From contig NZ_VOJI01000006.1 in the NCBI RefSeq assembly GCF_007923445.1, positions 62,001 through 126,000 of the forward strand: 64,000 bases of DNA. Direction: 5' to 3'. This DNA comes from Puniceibacterium confluentis (lineage in GTDB: Bacteria; Pseudomonadota; Alphaproteobacteria; Rhodobacterales; Rhodobacteraceae). The translations under genes were made by a program, and so were the position numbers. The notes below the pieces were generated by a model, which was given only the letters and a program-made list of their open reading frames with translations, made no database searches and had not been told where the DNA came from. Positions 16,655 to 28,100 of this stretch are shown here, one piece after another (positions within the stretch are counted from its first letter, which is position 1; each line of letters opens with the position of its first letter).

Positions 16655-19600
16655 ATGGTCAGCATTATTTCTGTGTCCCCGTCTTATGCGGACGAATCCG
16701 TTCAATTCGGGAATGGCGGATTTCTTGAATTCGATGTGACCCTGTCGGAAGCGTCGACAGATGTCATAACCGTCGAGTACAGGCTCTTTGGCGGAACAGC
16801 TGTCCTCGGCATCGACACGCCCACCCGCGTCGGCACCGTGACCTTTGCACCGGGCGAACTGAACCAGAGCGTCGACTTCCGCGTCACGAGCGACATCACG
16901 GCGGAACCGGACGAATCCGTGGTGATGGAATTCTTTCAGCCCACAGGCGATGCCGCCTTTGCGGGCGATTCCCAGACCCTGCGCGCCACCAGCTTTATCC
17001 TCGACGATGACAGCGTCGGCAACACGCGCTCGCTTTTTGTATCGTCCCCGGTCATCGTCGAAGGCGACAACGGCACCCGTCAGGCGGTGTTTGATGTCAG
17101 CATTTCCCAGGCATATTCCAGCACGACAACCTTTGCCTACAGAACGCAGGACGGCTCTGCGGTTGCAGGCCAGGATTACACGGCGCAATCCGGTGTGATC
17201 TCCTTTGCGCCGGGTCTTCTGAGTGTTCCGGTGTCCGTCGAGATCACCGGCGACACGGTCAGCGAGGCGAGCGAGTTCTTCCAGCTGGTCGTGGACACGG
17301 ACAGCACGATTGCGGACGGCGGAGCCGGGTCGGTGGGGGAAGCCCGCATTCTGGACGACGACTCCGGGGGGGCGCTGCCGACCATTTCGTTCGAGGGCCA
17401 CAATGCCCGGGAATCCGTCGCCTTTGGCAATGGTGGCGTCGCGACCTTTGTGGTCCGCCTGTCCGCGCCCTCGAGCGACACGGTCACGGTTGACTATCGC
17501 AGCCTTCCGGGCACCGCGACCAAGCATATGGATTATCCGGTCGTCAGCGGCACCGTGACCTTTGCCCCGGGCCAGACGCTTGCCGCCGTCGACATCGCGA
17601 TGTTCAGCGACAGCGCGGCAGAACCGGACGAATCCTTCGTGATCGAACTGTTCGGTGCGGTGGGCGCGGGTTTTGCCGGCGATGCCCCGGTTCTGCGGGA
17701 AACGGCGTTCATCTATGACGATGACAGTGTCGGGCAGACACGGGGGCTGCACGTGTCGTCGCCGCTTGTCGTCGAAGGGGATTCCGGCACCCAGACCGCG
17801 CTTTTCGATGTCACCCTGTCGCGGCCATCCGATGTGCCATTGAGCTTTGAATATACCACCCTGGACGCCGGCGGCGCTGCGGGCAGCGATTATGTGGCGC
17901 AATCCGGCACACTGACCTTCGTGCCCGGCCAGACCCATGCCAGCGTTGCCGTCACCGTGAACGGCGACACTGATGTCGAACCGACGGAACTGGTACAGCT
18001 GGCCGTCACCCCGACGGCGAGCCTGGGCGACGGAGGCACCGGGGCCGTCGGGGAACTGACGATCCTTGACGACGATTCCAGCGCGACACTGCCGACCCTG
18101 TCGGTGGCCATGGGCAATGCGCCGGAAAGCATCCGGTTCGGCAACGGCGGCAACCTGCAACTGATCGTCACCCTGTCAGAGGCAGCGACCGACACGGTCA
18201 CTGTCGGCTACCGCACCCGCCCGGAAACTGCCACGGCGATCACCGATTTCAACAGTGCCAGCGGAGTGCTGACCTTTGCCCCCGGACAGACCTCTCAGGC
18301 TTTGCTGCTGGGCACCGTGAGCGATTCCACCGACGAAGATGACGAGGCGTTTTCCGTCGAATTCTTCAACATCACCGGGGCGGTGTTCAACGGTGGTGCG
18401 CTGACCCTGTCGAGCAGTGGCTTTGTCATCGACGATGACGGGATCGGTCTGGACCGCGGTCTGCTGGTGTCCGATCCGGTCCTGATCGAAGGGGATGACG
18501 GCACCACGCTCGCCCGGTTCGAAGTGACCATTTCCCGTCCGCCAAGCGGGACCGCAATCAGTTTCGACTATGCCACGCAGGGGGGCAGCGCCCTGGCCGG
18601 GTCTGATTACACTGCCACGACCGGCACGGTGACATTTGTGCCGGGGCAGACACGGGCCTTTGTCGATGTGGCCGTCAATGGCGATACGGCTCTCGAAGTG
18701 TCCGAGTTTTTTCAGCTGGTGGTGACGCCGACGACCAGCATCGGCGATGGTGGCGCCGGCGCGGTCGGAGATGCGACGATCCTGGATGACGACGGTCGGG
18801 ACGGCCTGCCGACCATTTCCGTCAGTGCCAGAAATGCCGACGAATCCGTTCAATTCGGCAATGGCGGTGTCGTTGAATGGGTGCTGACCCTGTCCGGACC
18901 CGCGCAGGACGAGGTCACTGTTGAGGTCCGCGTCGCGGATGCAACGGCTGTCGGCGGGACCGATTTCCCGGATTTCGAAGACACGGTCACCTTTGCTCCG
19001 GGCGAAACCTCGGCCACCGTATCGCTGCGGGTCACCAGCGACTCCCTTGACGAGGCGGACGAATCTCTGACGCTGGAACTGTTCGATCCGGTCGGCGCGG
19101 TGATCGCGGGCGGGGCGCCGCTTCTGCAATCGGCGGCCTTCATTCTGGACGATGACGGCGTCGGACTGAACCGGGCCATCCATGTCTCTGACGTCCAGGT
19201 GATCGAGGGGGAGGAGGGGCCGGTCACCGCCACCTTCATCGTGTCCCTGTCGCGGCCTTTTGACGTGATCACGACCGTCGGGTACGAAACGATCGACGTG
19301 ACGGCGCGGGCCGGGGCCGATTATGTGGCCGCGACCGGTGCGATCACCTTTCATCCGGGCCAGACCCAGGCGGCGGTCAACGTGCAGGTCAACGCGGATG
19401 GTGCGGCCGAGACCAGCGAGAGTTTCCTGCTGTCGCTGACCACCCCGTTGCCCACGTCGATTTCCGGCAATGCGCAGGGCACATTGGGCACGGCGACAAT
19501 TCTGCCGCCGCCGAACGCGCTGCCACAGGGGAATGTCGTCATCGCGGGCACTGCGGTCGAAGAACAAGTCTTGACCGCAGTGACCAGCAATATCACCGAT

Positions 19601-20965
19601 GCAGACGGCATTCCGAACGGTTTCACCTATCAGTGGCTCGCCGATGATGTGGCGATCGCCGGTGCGACCGGCGCGGCGCTGACGCTGACACAGGGTCAGG
19701 TCGGAGCGCAGATTTCGGTGCGGGTGAGCTATGTCGATGGCGGCGGTCGGACAGAGGTGCTGACCAGCGCCGCCACCGGAGAGGTCGCAAACCAGAACGA
19801 CGCGCCACAGGGAGCTTTGAGCGTAACCGGATCGCTCACCAACGGCAACACGCTGGTGGCGGATGCCTCGGGGGTGACGGATGAGGACGGGCTGGGGACC
19901 ATCTCATTCCAGTGGCGTCTGGCGGGCACCGACATTCCGGGGGCGACGGCGGCCAGCTACACGAGCCGTGCGTCCGACATCGGCGCCGAACTCAGCGTCG
20001 TTGCCCGTTATACCGACGGGTTCGGCACGCTCGAGGCGGTCGATGCAGTGGTGGGCACGATCCGTGTGGCCCCGGCCACAAGCGGCGATGATTCCATCAC
20101 CGGCGGCCCGCGAGATGACCGGGTCGAAGGTGGCGATGGCAACGACACGCTGAACGGCGCCGAAGGCGATGACGGCGTGCTGGGTGCCAGCGGCAACGAT
20201 TCGCTCTTTGGTGGTGAGGGCGACGACAACATCGCCGCCGGTGATGGCAACGATTTTGTGGACGGCGGCCCCGGCAACGACTTCATCGGCGGGGGGCTGG
20301 GCAATGACACGCTCGAAGGTGGTCCCGGCAATGACACGCTCGGCGGAGGTGCCGGCGACGACCGCATCTTTGGCGGTGACGGCAACGATGTTGCCGCGGG
20401 TGGCGCCGGTGGCGATTTCCTTGACGGGGGTGCCGGAGACGACACCATCGGTGCCTCTTTCGGCGATGACACCATTCTCGGGCAGGGGGGAGATGATTCC
20501 CTTGGCGGCGGCACAGGCCGCGATTCCCTGGTCGGAGGAGAGGGAGCCGATGCGATCGGCGGCGGCGAGGGTGACGATACCATCGACGGCGGCAGTGGCG
20601 ATGACTTCCTGGCTGGCGGCGGGCGCAATGACCTCATCACCGGTGGCGCGGGCGATGACCGCATCAACGGCGGAGCGGGGGATGATACCATGGACGGCGG
20701 CGTCGGCGCGGACCTGTTCATCTTCAACGATCTGACCGATGGTGAACTTGATCTTATCCTGAACTTCGAGGACGGGCTGGATCAGATCCGGATCTCCGGT
20801 GTGACCGGGCAGGGGTTGCAGGGGCGTCTGGACGCGCTGAACATCACCGATACGGTGATCTCTGGCGAAGCCGGGGTCACGATGGGCTTCAATGGCCACG
20901 TGATCGAGGTCACCGGGGTCAGCGCCGCGGAACTGACCATCGACGACTTTGTCTTCATTGGCTGA
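16655..20965 (+). CDS. large Calx-beta/RTX calcium-binding secreted protein
   Basis: A 1,436-residue protein of repeats, probably exported by a type I secretion system. Residues about 1-950 hold eight Calx-beta domains in four alternating A/B pairs; A-types begin with an ES..FGNGG motif, B-types with V.EGD.GT, and each ends at a D-D-D/S-type calcium site. Residues about 955-1140 form two Ig/cadherin-like domains (GFTYQWLADDVAIAGATG and TISFQWRLAGTDIPGATA). Residues about 1145-1350 are RTX nonapeptides (GGxGxDxxx), and the end (ADLFIFNDLTDGELDLILNF... IDDFVFIG) is a typical RTX C-terminal secretion region. There is no N-terminal signal peptide, as expected. The ATG at 16655 is preceded by GGAG. 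No secretion genes are adjacent. No catalytic domain is seen, so an adhesin, biofilm or surface-layer role is inferred. Confidence 0.9.
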   Translation: MVSIISVSPSYADESVQFGNGGFLEFDVTLSEASTDVITVEYRLFGGTAVLGIDTPTRVGTVTFAPGELNQSVDFRVTSDITAEPDESVVMEFFQPTGDAAFAGDSQTLRATSFILDDDSVGNTRSLFVSSPVIVEGDNGTRQAVFDVSISQAYSSTTTFAYRTQDGSAVAGQDYTAQSGVISFAPGLLSVPVSVEITGDTVSEASEFFQLVVDTDSTIADGGAGSVGEARILDDDSGGALPTISFEGHNARESVAFGNGGVATFVVRLSAPSSDTVTVDYRSLPGTATKHMDYPVVSGTVTFAPGQTLAAVDIAMFSDSAAEPDESFVIELFGAVGAGFAGDAPVLRETAFIYDDDSVGQTRGLHVSSPLVVEGDSGTQTALFDVTLSRPSDVPLSFEYTTLDAGGAAGSDYVAQSGTLTFVPGQTHASVAVTVNGDTDVEPTELVQLAVTPTASLGDGGTGAVGELTILDDDSSATLPTLSVAMGNAPESIRFGNGGNLQLIVTLSEAATDTVTVGYRTRPETATAITDFNSASGVLTFAPGQTSQALLLGTVSDSTDEDDEAFSVEFFNITGAVFNGGALTLSSSGFVIDDDGIGLDRGLLVSDPVLIEGDDGTTLARFEVTISRPPSGTAISFDYATQGGSALAGSDYTATTGTVTFVPGQTRAFVDVAVNGDTALEVSEFFQLVVTPTTSIGDGGAGAVGDATILDDDGRDGLPTISVSARNADESVQFGNGGVVEWVLTLSGPAQDEVTVEVRVADATAVGGTDFPDFEDTVTFAPGETSATVSLRVTSDSLDEADESLTLELFDPVGAVIAGGAPLLQSAAFILDDDGVGLNRAIHVSDVQVIEGEEGPVTATFIVSLSRPFDVITTVGYETIDVTARAGADYVAATGAITFHPGQTQAAVNVQVNADGAAETSESFLLSLTTPLPTSISGNAQGTLGTATILPPPNALPQGNVVIAGTAVEEQVLTAVTSNITDADGIPNGFTYQWLADDVAIAGATGAALTLTQGQVGAQISVRVSYVDGGGRTEVLTSAATGEVANQNDAPQGALSVTGSLTNGNTLVADASGVTDEDGLGTISFQWRLAGTDIPGATAASYTSRASDIGAELSVVARYTDGFGTLEAVDAVVGTIRVAPATSGDDSITGGPRDDRVEGGDGNDTLNGAEGDDGVLGASGNDSLFGGEGDDNIAAGDGNDFVDGGPGNDFIGGGLGNDTLEGGPGNDTLGGGAGDDRIFGGDGNDVAAGGAGGDFLDGGAGDDTIGASFGDDTILGQGGDDSLGGGTGRDSLVGGEGADAIGGGEGDDTIDGGSGDDFLAGGGRNDLITGGAGDDRINGGAGDDTMDGGVGADLFIFNDLTDGELDLILNFEDGLDQIRISGVTGQGLQGRLDALNITDTVISGEAGVTMGFNGHVIEVTGVSAAELTIDDFVFIG
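16664..19500 (+). repeat. four tandem ~717-bp repeat units (Calx-beta pairs)
   Basis: Within the RTX gene, paired Calx-beta units begin at about 16664, 17385, 18102 and 18818, a period of 716-720 bases. Corresponding blocks include GACGAATCCGTTCAATTCGG in the first and last units and GACGATGACAG/GACGATGACGG at internal boundaries. The units have diverged in sequence, but the constant period points to repeated duplication of a two-domain block. Confidence 0.8.
20092..20700 (+). repeat. RTX nonapeptide array (GGxGxDxxx)
   Basis: About 20 consecutive calcium-binding nonapeptide repeats, for example GGDGNDTLNGAEGDDGVLGA and GGSGDDFLAGG, coded by tandem GGCGG-GGCAATGAT/GGCGATGAC motifs. Such arrays fold into a parallel beta-roll when exposed to external calcium and mark type I-secreted proteins. 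Confidence 0.9.
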
Positions 20966-21132
20966 AAAGGCTGGCGCTGTTTCCGGACAGGGGGCGCGCG
21001 ATGACGTGTGACGCAAAGCGGGCCAGCCGTCGGTCGCGTTCCCTGCAGTCGCACCATCACGCCGGGCAGGTGGGTCAGGTGGGTATTGAACCGCAGGCAG
21101 CCACAGGCGCGTCCATGTTCAAGGCATCAGAA

Positions 21133-21169
21133 TGAGGAAGCCGACGCGAGCAACGCGGCCGCTTCCTCA
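21133..21169 (-). terminator. hairpin downstream of ssb
   Basis: TGAGGAAGC at 21133-21141 pairs perfectly with GCTTCCTCA at 21161-21169, 30 bases past the ssb stop. The sequence after it in the ssb direction (TTCTGATG) is only slightly T-rich. It also lies downstream of the RTX gene and may serve both. Confidence 0.5.
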
Positions 21170-21199
21170 CTTAATCAATCTTCCTGACAGGAGGATGCG

Positions 21200-21721
21200 T
21201 CAGAACGGGATCTCGTCGTCGATGTCGCGCGAGGGCGCGCGCGCGGGTCCGCTGCCGCCACCGGAGTATCCACCGCCGCCGCCGCCACCGCCGCGGCTGT
21301 CTTCGTAGCCGCCGCCGGAACCACCGGAATAGCCGCCGCCAAAGTCGCCGCCACCACCAGAGCCGCCACCCCGGGAATCGAGCAGCGTCAGTTCACTGCG
21401 GAACGGGCGCAGCACGACTTCGGTCGAATAGCGATCCTGACCGGACTGATCCTGCCATTTGCGGGTCTCAAGCTGTCCCTCGATATACACCTTCGAGCCC
21501 TTTTTCAGATACTGCTCGGCGATCTTGGCAAGCGGTTCCGAAAAGATGGCAACGGTGTGCCACTCGGTCCTTTCCCGCCGCTCGCCGGTGTTGCGGTCCT
21601 TCCAGTTTTCAGACGTGGCGATACGCAGGTTGCACACCTTGCCACCATTCTGAAAGGTACGCACCTCGGGGTCAGCACCCAGATTGCCGATCAGGATGAC
21701 CTTGTTCACGGAGCCGGCCAT
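21200..21721 (-). CDS. ssb: single-stranded DNA-binding protein
   Basis: A 173-residue SSB. The N-terminal OB fold is canonical ([40 protein letters not shown], then [20 protein letters not shown]). The flexible linker from about residue 120 is strongly Gly/Ser-rich, and the C-terminal tip is the conserved acidic DDEIPF, which recruits replication and repair proteins. I place the start at the ATG at 21721 with AGAGG upstream; a longer frame is spurious. It binds ssDNA as a tetramer. It is a lone housekeeping gene between the RTX and autotransporter genes. Confidence 0.97.
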   Translation of the reverse strand: MAGSVNKVILIGNLGADPEVRTFQNGGKVCNLRIATSENWKDRNTGERRERTEWHTVAIFSEPLAKIAEQYLKKGSKVYIEGQLETRKWQDQSGQDRYSTEVVLRPFRSELTLLDSRGGGSGGGGDFGGGYSGGSGGGYEDSRGGGGGGGGYSGGGSGPARAPSRDIDDEIPF

Positions 21722-21902
21722 GAAAACCTCTTTTGTTGTTCGCGATATCTCGAATCTGCGCCAGGCGCGTCCGCTGGACCTTACACCACGCGGTGCAGGA
21801 TGAACAATCGCGGTTAACCCAAAGTGAACAGCGCCAGGCTGCCCGCCCTCTGCTGCTCGGGGTGGCGGGGGTGATCGCGGCCCCGGCGCGAGGTGTCTCC
21901 AC

Positions 21903-24900
21903 TCAGAAGTCCAGGCCCAGACTGACATCAAACCGCAGGGTTGTTGCCAGATCGCCGCCGCTGCCGGTGATTCCCGCGCTCCAGACCGCACCCGAGCCTG
22001 CGGTATACGACGCCCCGGCGCCGACACGCAGTTCCAGCCCGTCGGCAGAGCGGGATTTCAGCGAACCCCGGACGCCCGGGGCCGAGTAGCGGATGTCAGA
22101 GCTGTCGGTGTCGACGTGGTAGAACAGATCGGCGCTGACCCAGGGCGACAGCGTCATGTCACGCGGCTGCCGTTCTGCCGAGACACCAGCGCCCAGCCGC
22201 GCGCGTCCATAGCTGCGCTCGTCAAAACTCATCGCCACGCCGGTGGCGGCGGTTTCGCGGAACGCGTCTTCGCTGACATGAAAATAGGCCAGGCTGGAAC
22301 GCCAGCCGGGCCGCCAGTCGCCGCGATCGAAACTCTGACCAACACCGAGGATCGCGCCGAGGCGCCGCTGACCGGTGCTGCCCCTGGCGCTGTCCGCCCC
22401 TGTCCGGCGGCTGTAATCCACATCCCCCGTGCCGTAGAACACCGAGGCCGAGATATCGAGCGCACCGACCCCGAAGCCGAAGCTGAGGCCGACAGACAGC
22501 GTGTCGGTCTCCTGCGTCCCGCCGCCGTGATCCAGGCTTGCACTGCTCCGGGTCTGAGCGAGGCTGAGGCTGTAATAGCCGCCCGCGCCCAGCGGAGCGG
22601 CAATGCCGGCGATCAAGCCGCCGGACCCGATGTCAAATCCGGCAACACCGTCCTGCTTGTCATGCGAGGCAAAACCGCCAAGCCCGCGGGCAAATCCCGC
22701 GGGACGGGACGGGGCGGTGCGTGCCATGGCCTGCGACTGTGCCAGAGCCTGGTCCAGCACGATCAGCCCGTCACCATAGCTGCCCGCCGCCACGGCATCG
22801 AAGGCCGCCGGACTGGTGCTGGTCAGCAGGACGCTGTTGGCGGTGTAGATCAGATCGTGCCGCAGGCGGCCCGCACCGGGCGTGAGCAGACCGGCATCGT
22901 CCTCGACCTGGGCGAAGGTGCCGGTCAGACCGTGCACAGCCGTCAGGATCGGCGTCTGGATGTTGCCGCTGAGGGGGGTGCCGCTCAGGCGCAGAGTGCT
23001 GTTGCCGAGCACCGCGACACCGGTGTCGGCGACGGCAAAGCCTTCGGAGGTCTGTTCGTCGACCAGCAGGATATCTGCCGCGTTGGCTGATCCGAACACC
23101 GTGATGTCGAGGGTGCCGCCGGTCGGTTCATACCGCGAGACGGTCATCGACGAGGCTGCGGTGGCGTCCGGGTCGCCGGGGATCACCGTGCCCGCGCCGG
23201 CCACCCGCCCCTTGACCATGCCGGTTCCCGCCAGCACGGCGGCGCTGCCGAGCGTCACGTCCCCCATCACCGCGCCGTCGATCCGCAGGGCGTCACTGCC
23301 GCCGGTGGCCAGGATGTCGCCGACGACCGTGCCGGCCGCGCTGATGTTTATCCTGTCGTTTGACCCTGCGCCGGCGTCGATCGCCACGGCATCTGCGCCG
23401 GTGGCCTCGATCGTGCCCGCGACGTCGACGGTATTGGCGCTGCCGCCCAGCTGCAAGAGCGTCAGGCCGTTGCCGTAGCCTTCGAGGATGCCGTCCCGTT
23501 CCACGGTGACCGCCGTGTCCGTCGCCACGATCCCGGTACCGGCATTGCCGTAAAAGACATAGGTCGGCACCGCGGCGTCGAAATCCACGGCCGGGGCGGT
23601 CCAGCGCTGACCGGAGGGCTGGATGGTAAAGCTGTTGCCCACAACCATGGTCGCGTCTGCAACCGTGGTGCCGGTGCAGGTGGTGCCCGCAGCGCCGGAA
23701 CTACAGCCATCGGGATTGGCCTGATGGGCGTTGTACAGCGCCACGGTCTTTTGCAGGTCGAAATATATGCTGTTGATATCCGACGGCAGCAGGCGGCGCT
23801 CTGCCGGGATGTTCAGGAAGGTGTTGATGTCGCCGACAATGAACAGATCGTCCAGCGTGGTGGCCGCCTCGCCGGGGTAATGGAACATCAGGGTCTGATA
23901 GCCACTGAGTTCGCCACCGTGGCCCAGCATGAAGGCCCCGGTCTCCAGGCTGTGTTCGCCATAGATCCCAAGGCCATAGCCGCCCTCGACCGTGCCGACC
24001 ATACCGTTCATGTCCGTCGTGTTCCGCAGCCGCTCGGCAAAGGTCGCCGGATCCAGCGTGCCCTGCGCGTTGGTGGTCAGTTCGACCAGCCAGCTCAGCT
24101 GGTCGGTGATGTCCGAGATCATCGCACCGGCAGAGTTGGGCACGGACGGCGTGGTTTCGGTGAAATCGGTGAGCGTGCCGTAGTAGTCCCAGGTGCCGTC
24201 GGTGTGCTGGTCGCTGCCCCATTCGGTGCCGACCGGATACAGCGTGTTGCCGAGGTTCAGTGGCGTGATCACCTGATCGGTGATCAGTTCGCCGATGTTG
24301 CGGCAGTTCCCGGCCTGACAACTGGCCGCCTCGGCGATGATGCCCGCCAGCATGAAATTGGCGTTGGAATAGGAAAAGGTGCTCTGATCGCCCGGTGTCA
24401 TGGTCGCGGGCAGGGCAAGGCTCGCGCTCAGCAACTCTTGTCGGCTGAGGTCATAGTTGCCGTTTCTGGCGTTCCAGACATCCAGGACTGTCTGGCCGGG
24501 ATGGTTCGGGTCCGGTCCCCCCAGATACTCGGCGATTCCGGTGCGCATCGACAGCAGGTCGCGCACGGTCACGGTCTCGCGCAGACTCTGGGGCATGACG
24601 CTCAGGGCCGCGGTTGCGGCGGGCTGGATGTCGTACCAGTGCTGCAGCGTGTCGCTCAGACTGACCGTGCCGTTGTCGACAAACTGCAGCACCACGGTGC
24701 CGGTATAGGTCTTGGTCTGACTGCCGATATGAAAGCGGTCTTCTACAATCAGCGGGCGACCGGCCTGTGAGCCGGATGCAGGCCCGGTAACCCCTGTCGC
24801 GCCGCTCCACCGGGTGCCGTCACCGAATTGAATCGCTGCCGTCGACCCATAAAATCCATAGGTGGCGACAGTCGATTCGTGGGTTATGTCCAGCAGCTCG

Positions 24901-24992
24901 GTCAGTGTCGGAAAGTTTTGTGCTGACGCATGGTAAGGCAATAAAAACAAACAAAGTGTCAGGGCAGATCGTTGTCGGCTGGTGGCAGGCAT
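21903..24992 (-). CDS. serine beta-lactamase-fold hydrolase fused to an autotransporter
   Basis: A 1,029-residue protein in three parts. After a signal peptide ([20 protein letters not shown], cleaved near ASA-24), residues about 30-420 are a class C beta-lactamase/D-Ala-D-Ala carboxypeptidase-type domain with S91-x-x-K94 ([11 protein letters not shown]), the Tyr-x-Asn motif (FSYSNANF) and GHGGELSGY in place of the KTG box. Residues about 430-740 are a beta-helix-like passenger ([20 protein letters not shown]). The last 285 residues form the autotransporter beta-barrel, ending in aromatic Phe (LGLDF). The hydrolase should therefore be displayed on or released from the cell surface. It is transcribed divergently from the NRPS operon with only 160 bases between. 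It could be an esterase, a peptidase or a lipopeptide-acting enzyme; a link to the cluster is an inference. Confidence 0.87.
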   Translation of the reverse strand: MPATSRQRSALTLCLFLLPYHASAQNFPTLTELLDITHESTVATYGFYGSTAAIQFGDGTRWSGATGVTGPASGSQAGRPLIVEDRFHIGSQTKTYTGTVVLQFVDNGTVSLSDTLQHWYDIQPAATAALSVMPQSLRETVTVRDLLSMRTGIAEYLGGPDPNHPGQTVLDVWNARNGNYDLSRQELLSASLALPATMTPGDQSTFSYSNANFMLAGIIAEAASCQAGNCRNIGELITDQVITPLNLGNTLYPVGTEWGSDQHTDGTWDYYGTLTDFTETTPSVPNSAGAMISDITDQLSWLVELTTNAQGTLDPATFAERLRNTTDMNGMVGTVEGGYGLGIYGEHSLETGAFMLGHGGELSGYQTLMFHYPGEAATTLDDLFIVGDINTFLNIPAERRLLPSDINSIYFDLQKTVALYNAHQANPDGCSSGAAGTTCTGTTVADATMVVGNSFTIQPSGQRWTAPAVDFDAAVPTYVFYGNAGTGIVATDTAVTVERDGILEGYGNGLTLLQLGGSANTVDVAGTIEATGADAVAIDAGAGSNDRINISAAGTVVGDILATGGSDALRIDGAVMGDVTLGSAAVLAGTGMVKGRVAGAGTVIPGDPDATAASSMTVSRYEPTGGTLDITVFGSANAADILLVDEQTSEGFAVADTGVAVLGNSTLRLSGTPLSGNIQTPILTAVHGLTGTFAQVEDDAGLLTPGAGRLRHDLIYTANSVLLTSTSPAAFDAVAAGSYGDGLIVLDQALAQSQAMARTAPSRPAGFARGLGGFASHDKQDGVAGFDIGSGGLIAGIAAPLGAGGYYSLSLAQTRSSASLDHGGGTQETDTLSVGLSFGFGVGALDISASVFYGTGDVDYSRRTGADSARGSTGQRRLGAILGVGQSFDRGDWRPGWRSSLAYFHVSEDAFRETAATGVAMSFDERSYGRARLGAGVSAERQPRDMTLSPWVSADLFYHVDTDSSDIRYSAPGVRGSLKSRSADGLELRVGAGASYTAGSGAVWSAGITGSGGDLATTLRFDVSLGLDF

Positions 24993-25152
24993 AAAACCAA
25001 TTTCTCCAAAAGATCTTGTTGTTTTGTAACATAATTTTGGGGGCCCACCAAGTTCGGTGTTTACCGGTTTTTCAAATTGCCCTAGCTTCGATCTGCCAGA
25101 TTGTGGAATCGGCCCAGCTTTTTTTCGGGCCAAAAATATTGGAGTGGGCACC
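24993..25152. promoter_or_regulatory. divergent promoter region of the autotransporter and NRPS genes
   Basis: A 160-base AT-richer region that must contain both promoters. Visible elements are TTTGTAACATAATTTTGG (25021-25040 area) and GCTTTTTTTCGGGCC just before the NRPS ribosome-binding site. GGAG at 25141-25144 lies 8 bases before the GTG start at 25153, which settles the NRPS start. No clear -35/-10 pair or operator stands out. Confidence 0.4.
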
Positions 25153-28100
25153 GTGTCGGACAAGTTGCAGTCGCTGCATCCCATGACCGGCCTGCAGGAA
25201 TCTCTCTTCGCGTTCGAGACGGAAACCGCACATGGCGATGGCGCCTCTGCCTACGTCGAACAATTCAGCTGCAAGCTGAATGGCCTCGTCGATCGTGAGG
25301 CGTTGTCGGCCGCCTGGAAAGATCTTTCGGACCGCCATGCCGCACTGCGAACCGCCTTTGTGCGCAGTCGGGAAGGCAGGGCGGTCCAGGCTGTCCTGAC
25401 GGCGCGCCCGCCGTCTGTCCGCAGTGTCGGAACGGGCGGTGAAGCGTCGGTTCCGGAGCTGGCCCTGTCAGAACGCGGCGTCCGTTTCGACCTCGCCCGC
25501 GATCCGCTGCTGAGAGTGGTGCTGGTGCCGGAGGCCAACGGGTCTTGCGCCATGATCGTCACCTTTCACCACCTCATTCTGGATGCCTGGTCGGCGCCGA
25601 CGCTGATCAGCGATCTGATGGCGCTCTATGCACGGCGCCTGGGCCGTGGGCCTGTGCTGGCCCCGGCGGCTGGCACCACAACCGGCACACTGGCCGACAG
25701 CCAGACGGCGCGGCGCGGCGCGGCGGCCAGGGCGTACTGGGCTGCGCGTCTGCACGGGTCACGGGTCGCCGCACTGCCGGTGCTGGACACTGCCTTGCCA
25801 CCCGGACAGAAGGCCGCCGTTGTCCGGCGTCTGCCAGGGCATCTGGATGCCGGGATACGGGCGTTCGCCGCCCGCCAGTCCGTGTCGCCCAGCGCCGTTC
25901 TGCATGCGGCGTGGGGCGTGGTTCTGGCGCGGCTGTCCGACCAGACTGACGTTGTCTTTGCCTCGGTGATGGCGAACCGAAGCCACGACCTGCCGGACAT
26001 TGACCGTGCGGTCGGACTGTTCGCGGCCACCCTGCCGGTGCGGGTGACACTGTCGCAGGGTCAGAGCTTTGCCACCCTGTGCCGGGACATGCAGGCACAG
26101 TTGCGTGACGCCCCGCTGTGGTCGGCCCTGCCGCTGGCCGACATCCTCGCCGCGGCGGGTCTGCGGGCGGACCGGATGGACCACACGATGATCGGCAGAC
26201 CCGCCGGGCTGGCCTGGGGGGAGTCCGACAGCCTCGACTTTCCTGCGGCCGGGCTGAGCCTGAACAGCTACAGCGCACACAGCTGGGATCACTATGATTT
26301 CCAGATCGGGTTCTCGCTTGGCGAGGCGCCCTATCTCGAAGCGCGCCATGACCTGAACCGCGTGCCGGCCGGACAGGTCGACATGCTGCTGACCCTGACG
26401 CTTGACCTGCTGGACCGCTTGCTGGCGCGGGCGGCGGATGCGGTGACGTCGGTTCCGCTCTGCGGCCCGGGCATGCCCTCGGCCAGACTCTGCGGTGGCG
26501 GCGACACGGCACAGGGCGCGACCCTGTGCGAGGCCGCGCTCGCCGGCGATCCTGCCTTGGATGCCGTCGGCGACATGGTCCGCACCCTGGACAGGGCGAC
26601 CCTGACGGCACGGGTGGCGCAAACGGCGGCGGCACTTGCCGAAGGGGGTGTTGCCCCGGGTGATCGGGTCGCGGTCGCGGCGGTACAGGACGCGGAATTT
26701 ACCGTTCGGGCGCTGGCCTGCTGGCGTATGGGCGCGGCATTCGTTCCGGTCAACCCAGCCTGGCCAGAGGAACGCCAGCAGCAGATCCTCGACACCGCCC
26801 GGCCAAAGCTGGCGCTGGGCCTGCCGGGCATGGAACTGCCACACCTCAGGGCGGCGGAGGCCGTTGCGCCGGACAGCGCGGGGCTGGCCTATTGCATCTA
26901 CACCTCAGGCTCGACCGGCGTACCCAAAGGTGTCGCGGTGCCGCACAGGGCGCTTGCCAGTTACTGCCAGAGCGTTGCAGAGACTTTCGGGTTCAGTGCC
27001 CGGGACAGGGCGCTGCAGGTGACATCGCCGGCCTTTGATCTGGGCTATACCACCGCCTTCGGTGTGCTGGCGGTCGGCGGGGCCGTGTACTGGCTGGGCG
27101 CCGAAGCCGCCGTCGATCCGGACCAGGCGCTGCGGGTGATGGCAACGCGCCGCATCACCGTTGTCAAGGCCACGCCGACCTATCTGCACCTGCTGCTGAG
27201 CACGCCCGACCCGGCGCGGTTTGCGGCGCTGACGCGGTGGCGCCTGCTGATCCTTGGCGGAGAGAGCCCGGATGCGGACCAGATCGACCACCTGTCGAGG
27301 CTGTGCCCCTGGCTGCATCTGGCCTGCCACTATGGACCGACCGAGACAACTGTCGGCTGCGCGATGACCGCACCGCGCCCGATACGCGACTGGACAGCGG
27401 ACCGGACCACCATCATCGGGACACCGGTGCGGGGCACCGAAATCCGTATCGTCGACCGCCATGGCGACACCTTGCCGCGCGGGGTGCGGGGGGAAATCGC
27501 GGTGGGCGGCACCGCCCTTGCGCGCGGTTACCTGCCGCCCGCGCAGCCGGACGGGTTCACCCGGATCGGCGGGCAGCGGTTTTACCGCACCGGGGATCTG
27601 GGCAGCCTTGGCACCGACGGAATGCTGCGCTTTGCCGGGCGGCGGGACGGGATCGGCAAGATCCGCGGCCACCGGGTCGACCCCGAGGAAACCCGACTGG
27701 CGTTGCTGCGCGACGGATCGGTTGCAGAGGCGGCAGTGGCGGTGCAAGGCGCGGGACCGAAAGCACAACTGGTGGCCTTTGTCAGGACCTCTGATGGCCT
27801 GCGCGATCCTGCCCGGCTGCGGGCGGCGGTTGCGCGGCGACTGCCCTCTGCGCAGGTCCCGCAGCGGTTTGTCTTTCTGTCGCGGCTGCTGATGACCGAG
27901 AACGGCAAGACCGACACCGCCGCGATGCTGGCGGCATTGGGCGCAGAGCCCAGGCGGACCGGACCGGGATCGCCGCCCCGAACCGCGACCGAGCGGCATC
28001 TTGCCCGGATCTGGACCGAGGTCCTGGGGCTCGACAGCGTCGCGCGGGACGATGATTTCTTTCTCCTGGGTGGGCATTCCCTGCGCGCCATCGAAGTGTC

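Noticed and set aside
16652-18160. Long minus-strand frames across the RTX gene
   Set aside because: Antisense shadows of repetitive coding sequence; no start signals or family features.
20092-20700. Short regular repeats that could suggest a CRISPR array
   Set aside because: They are tandem RTX nonapeptide codons, in frame and without unique spacers; no cas genes are present.
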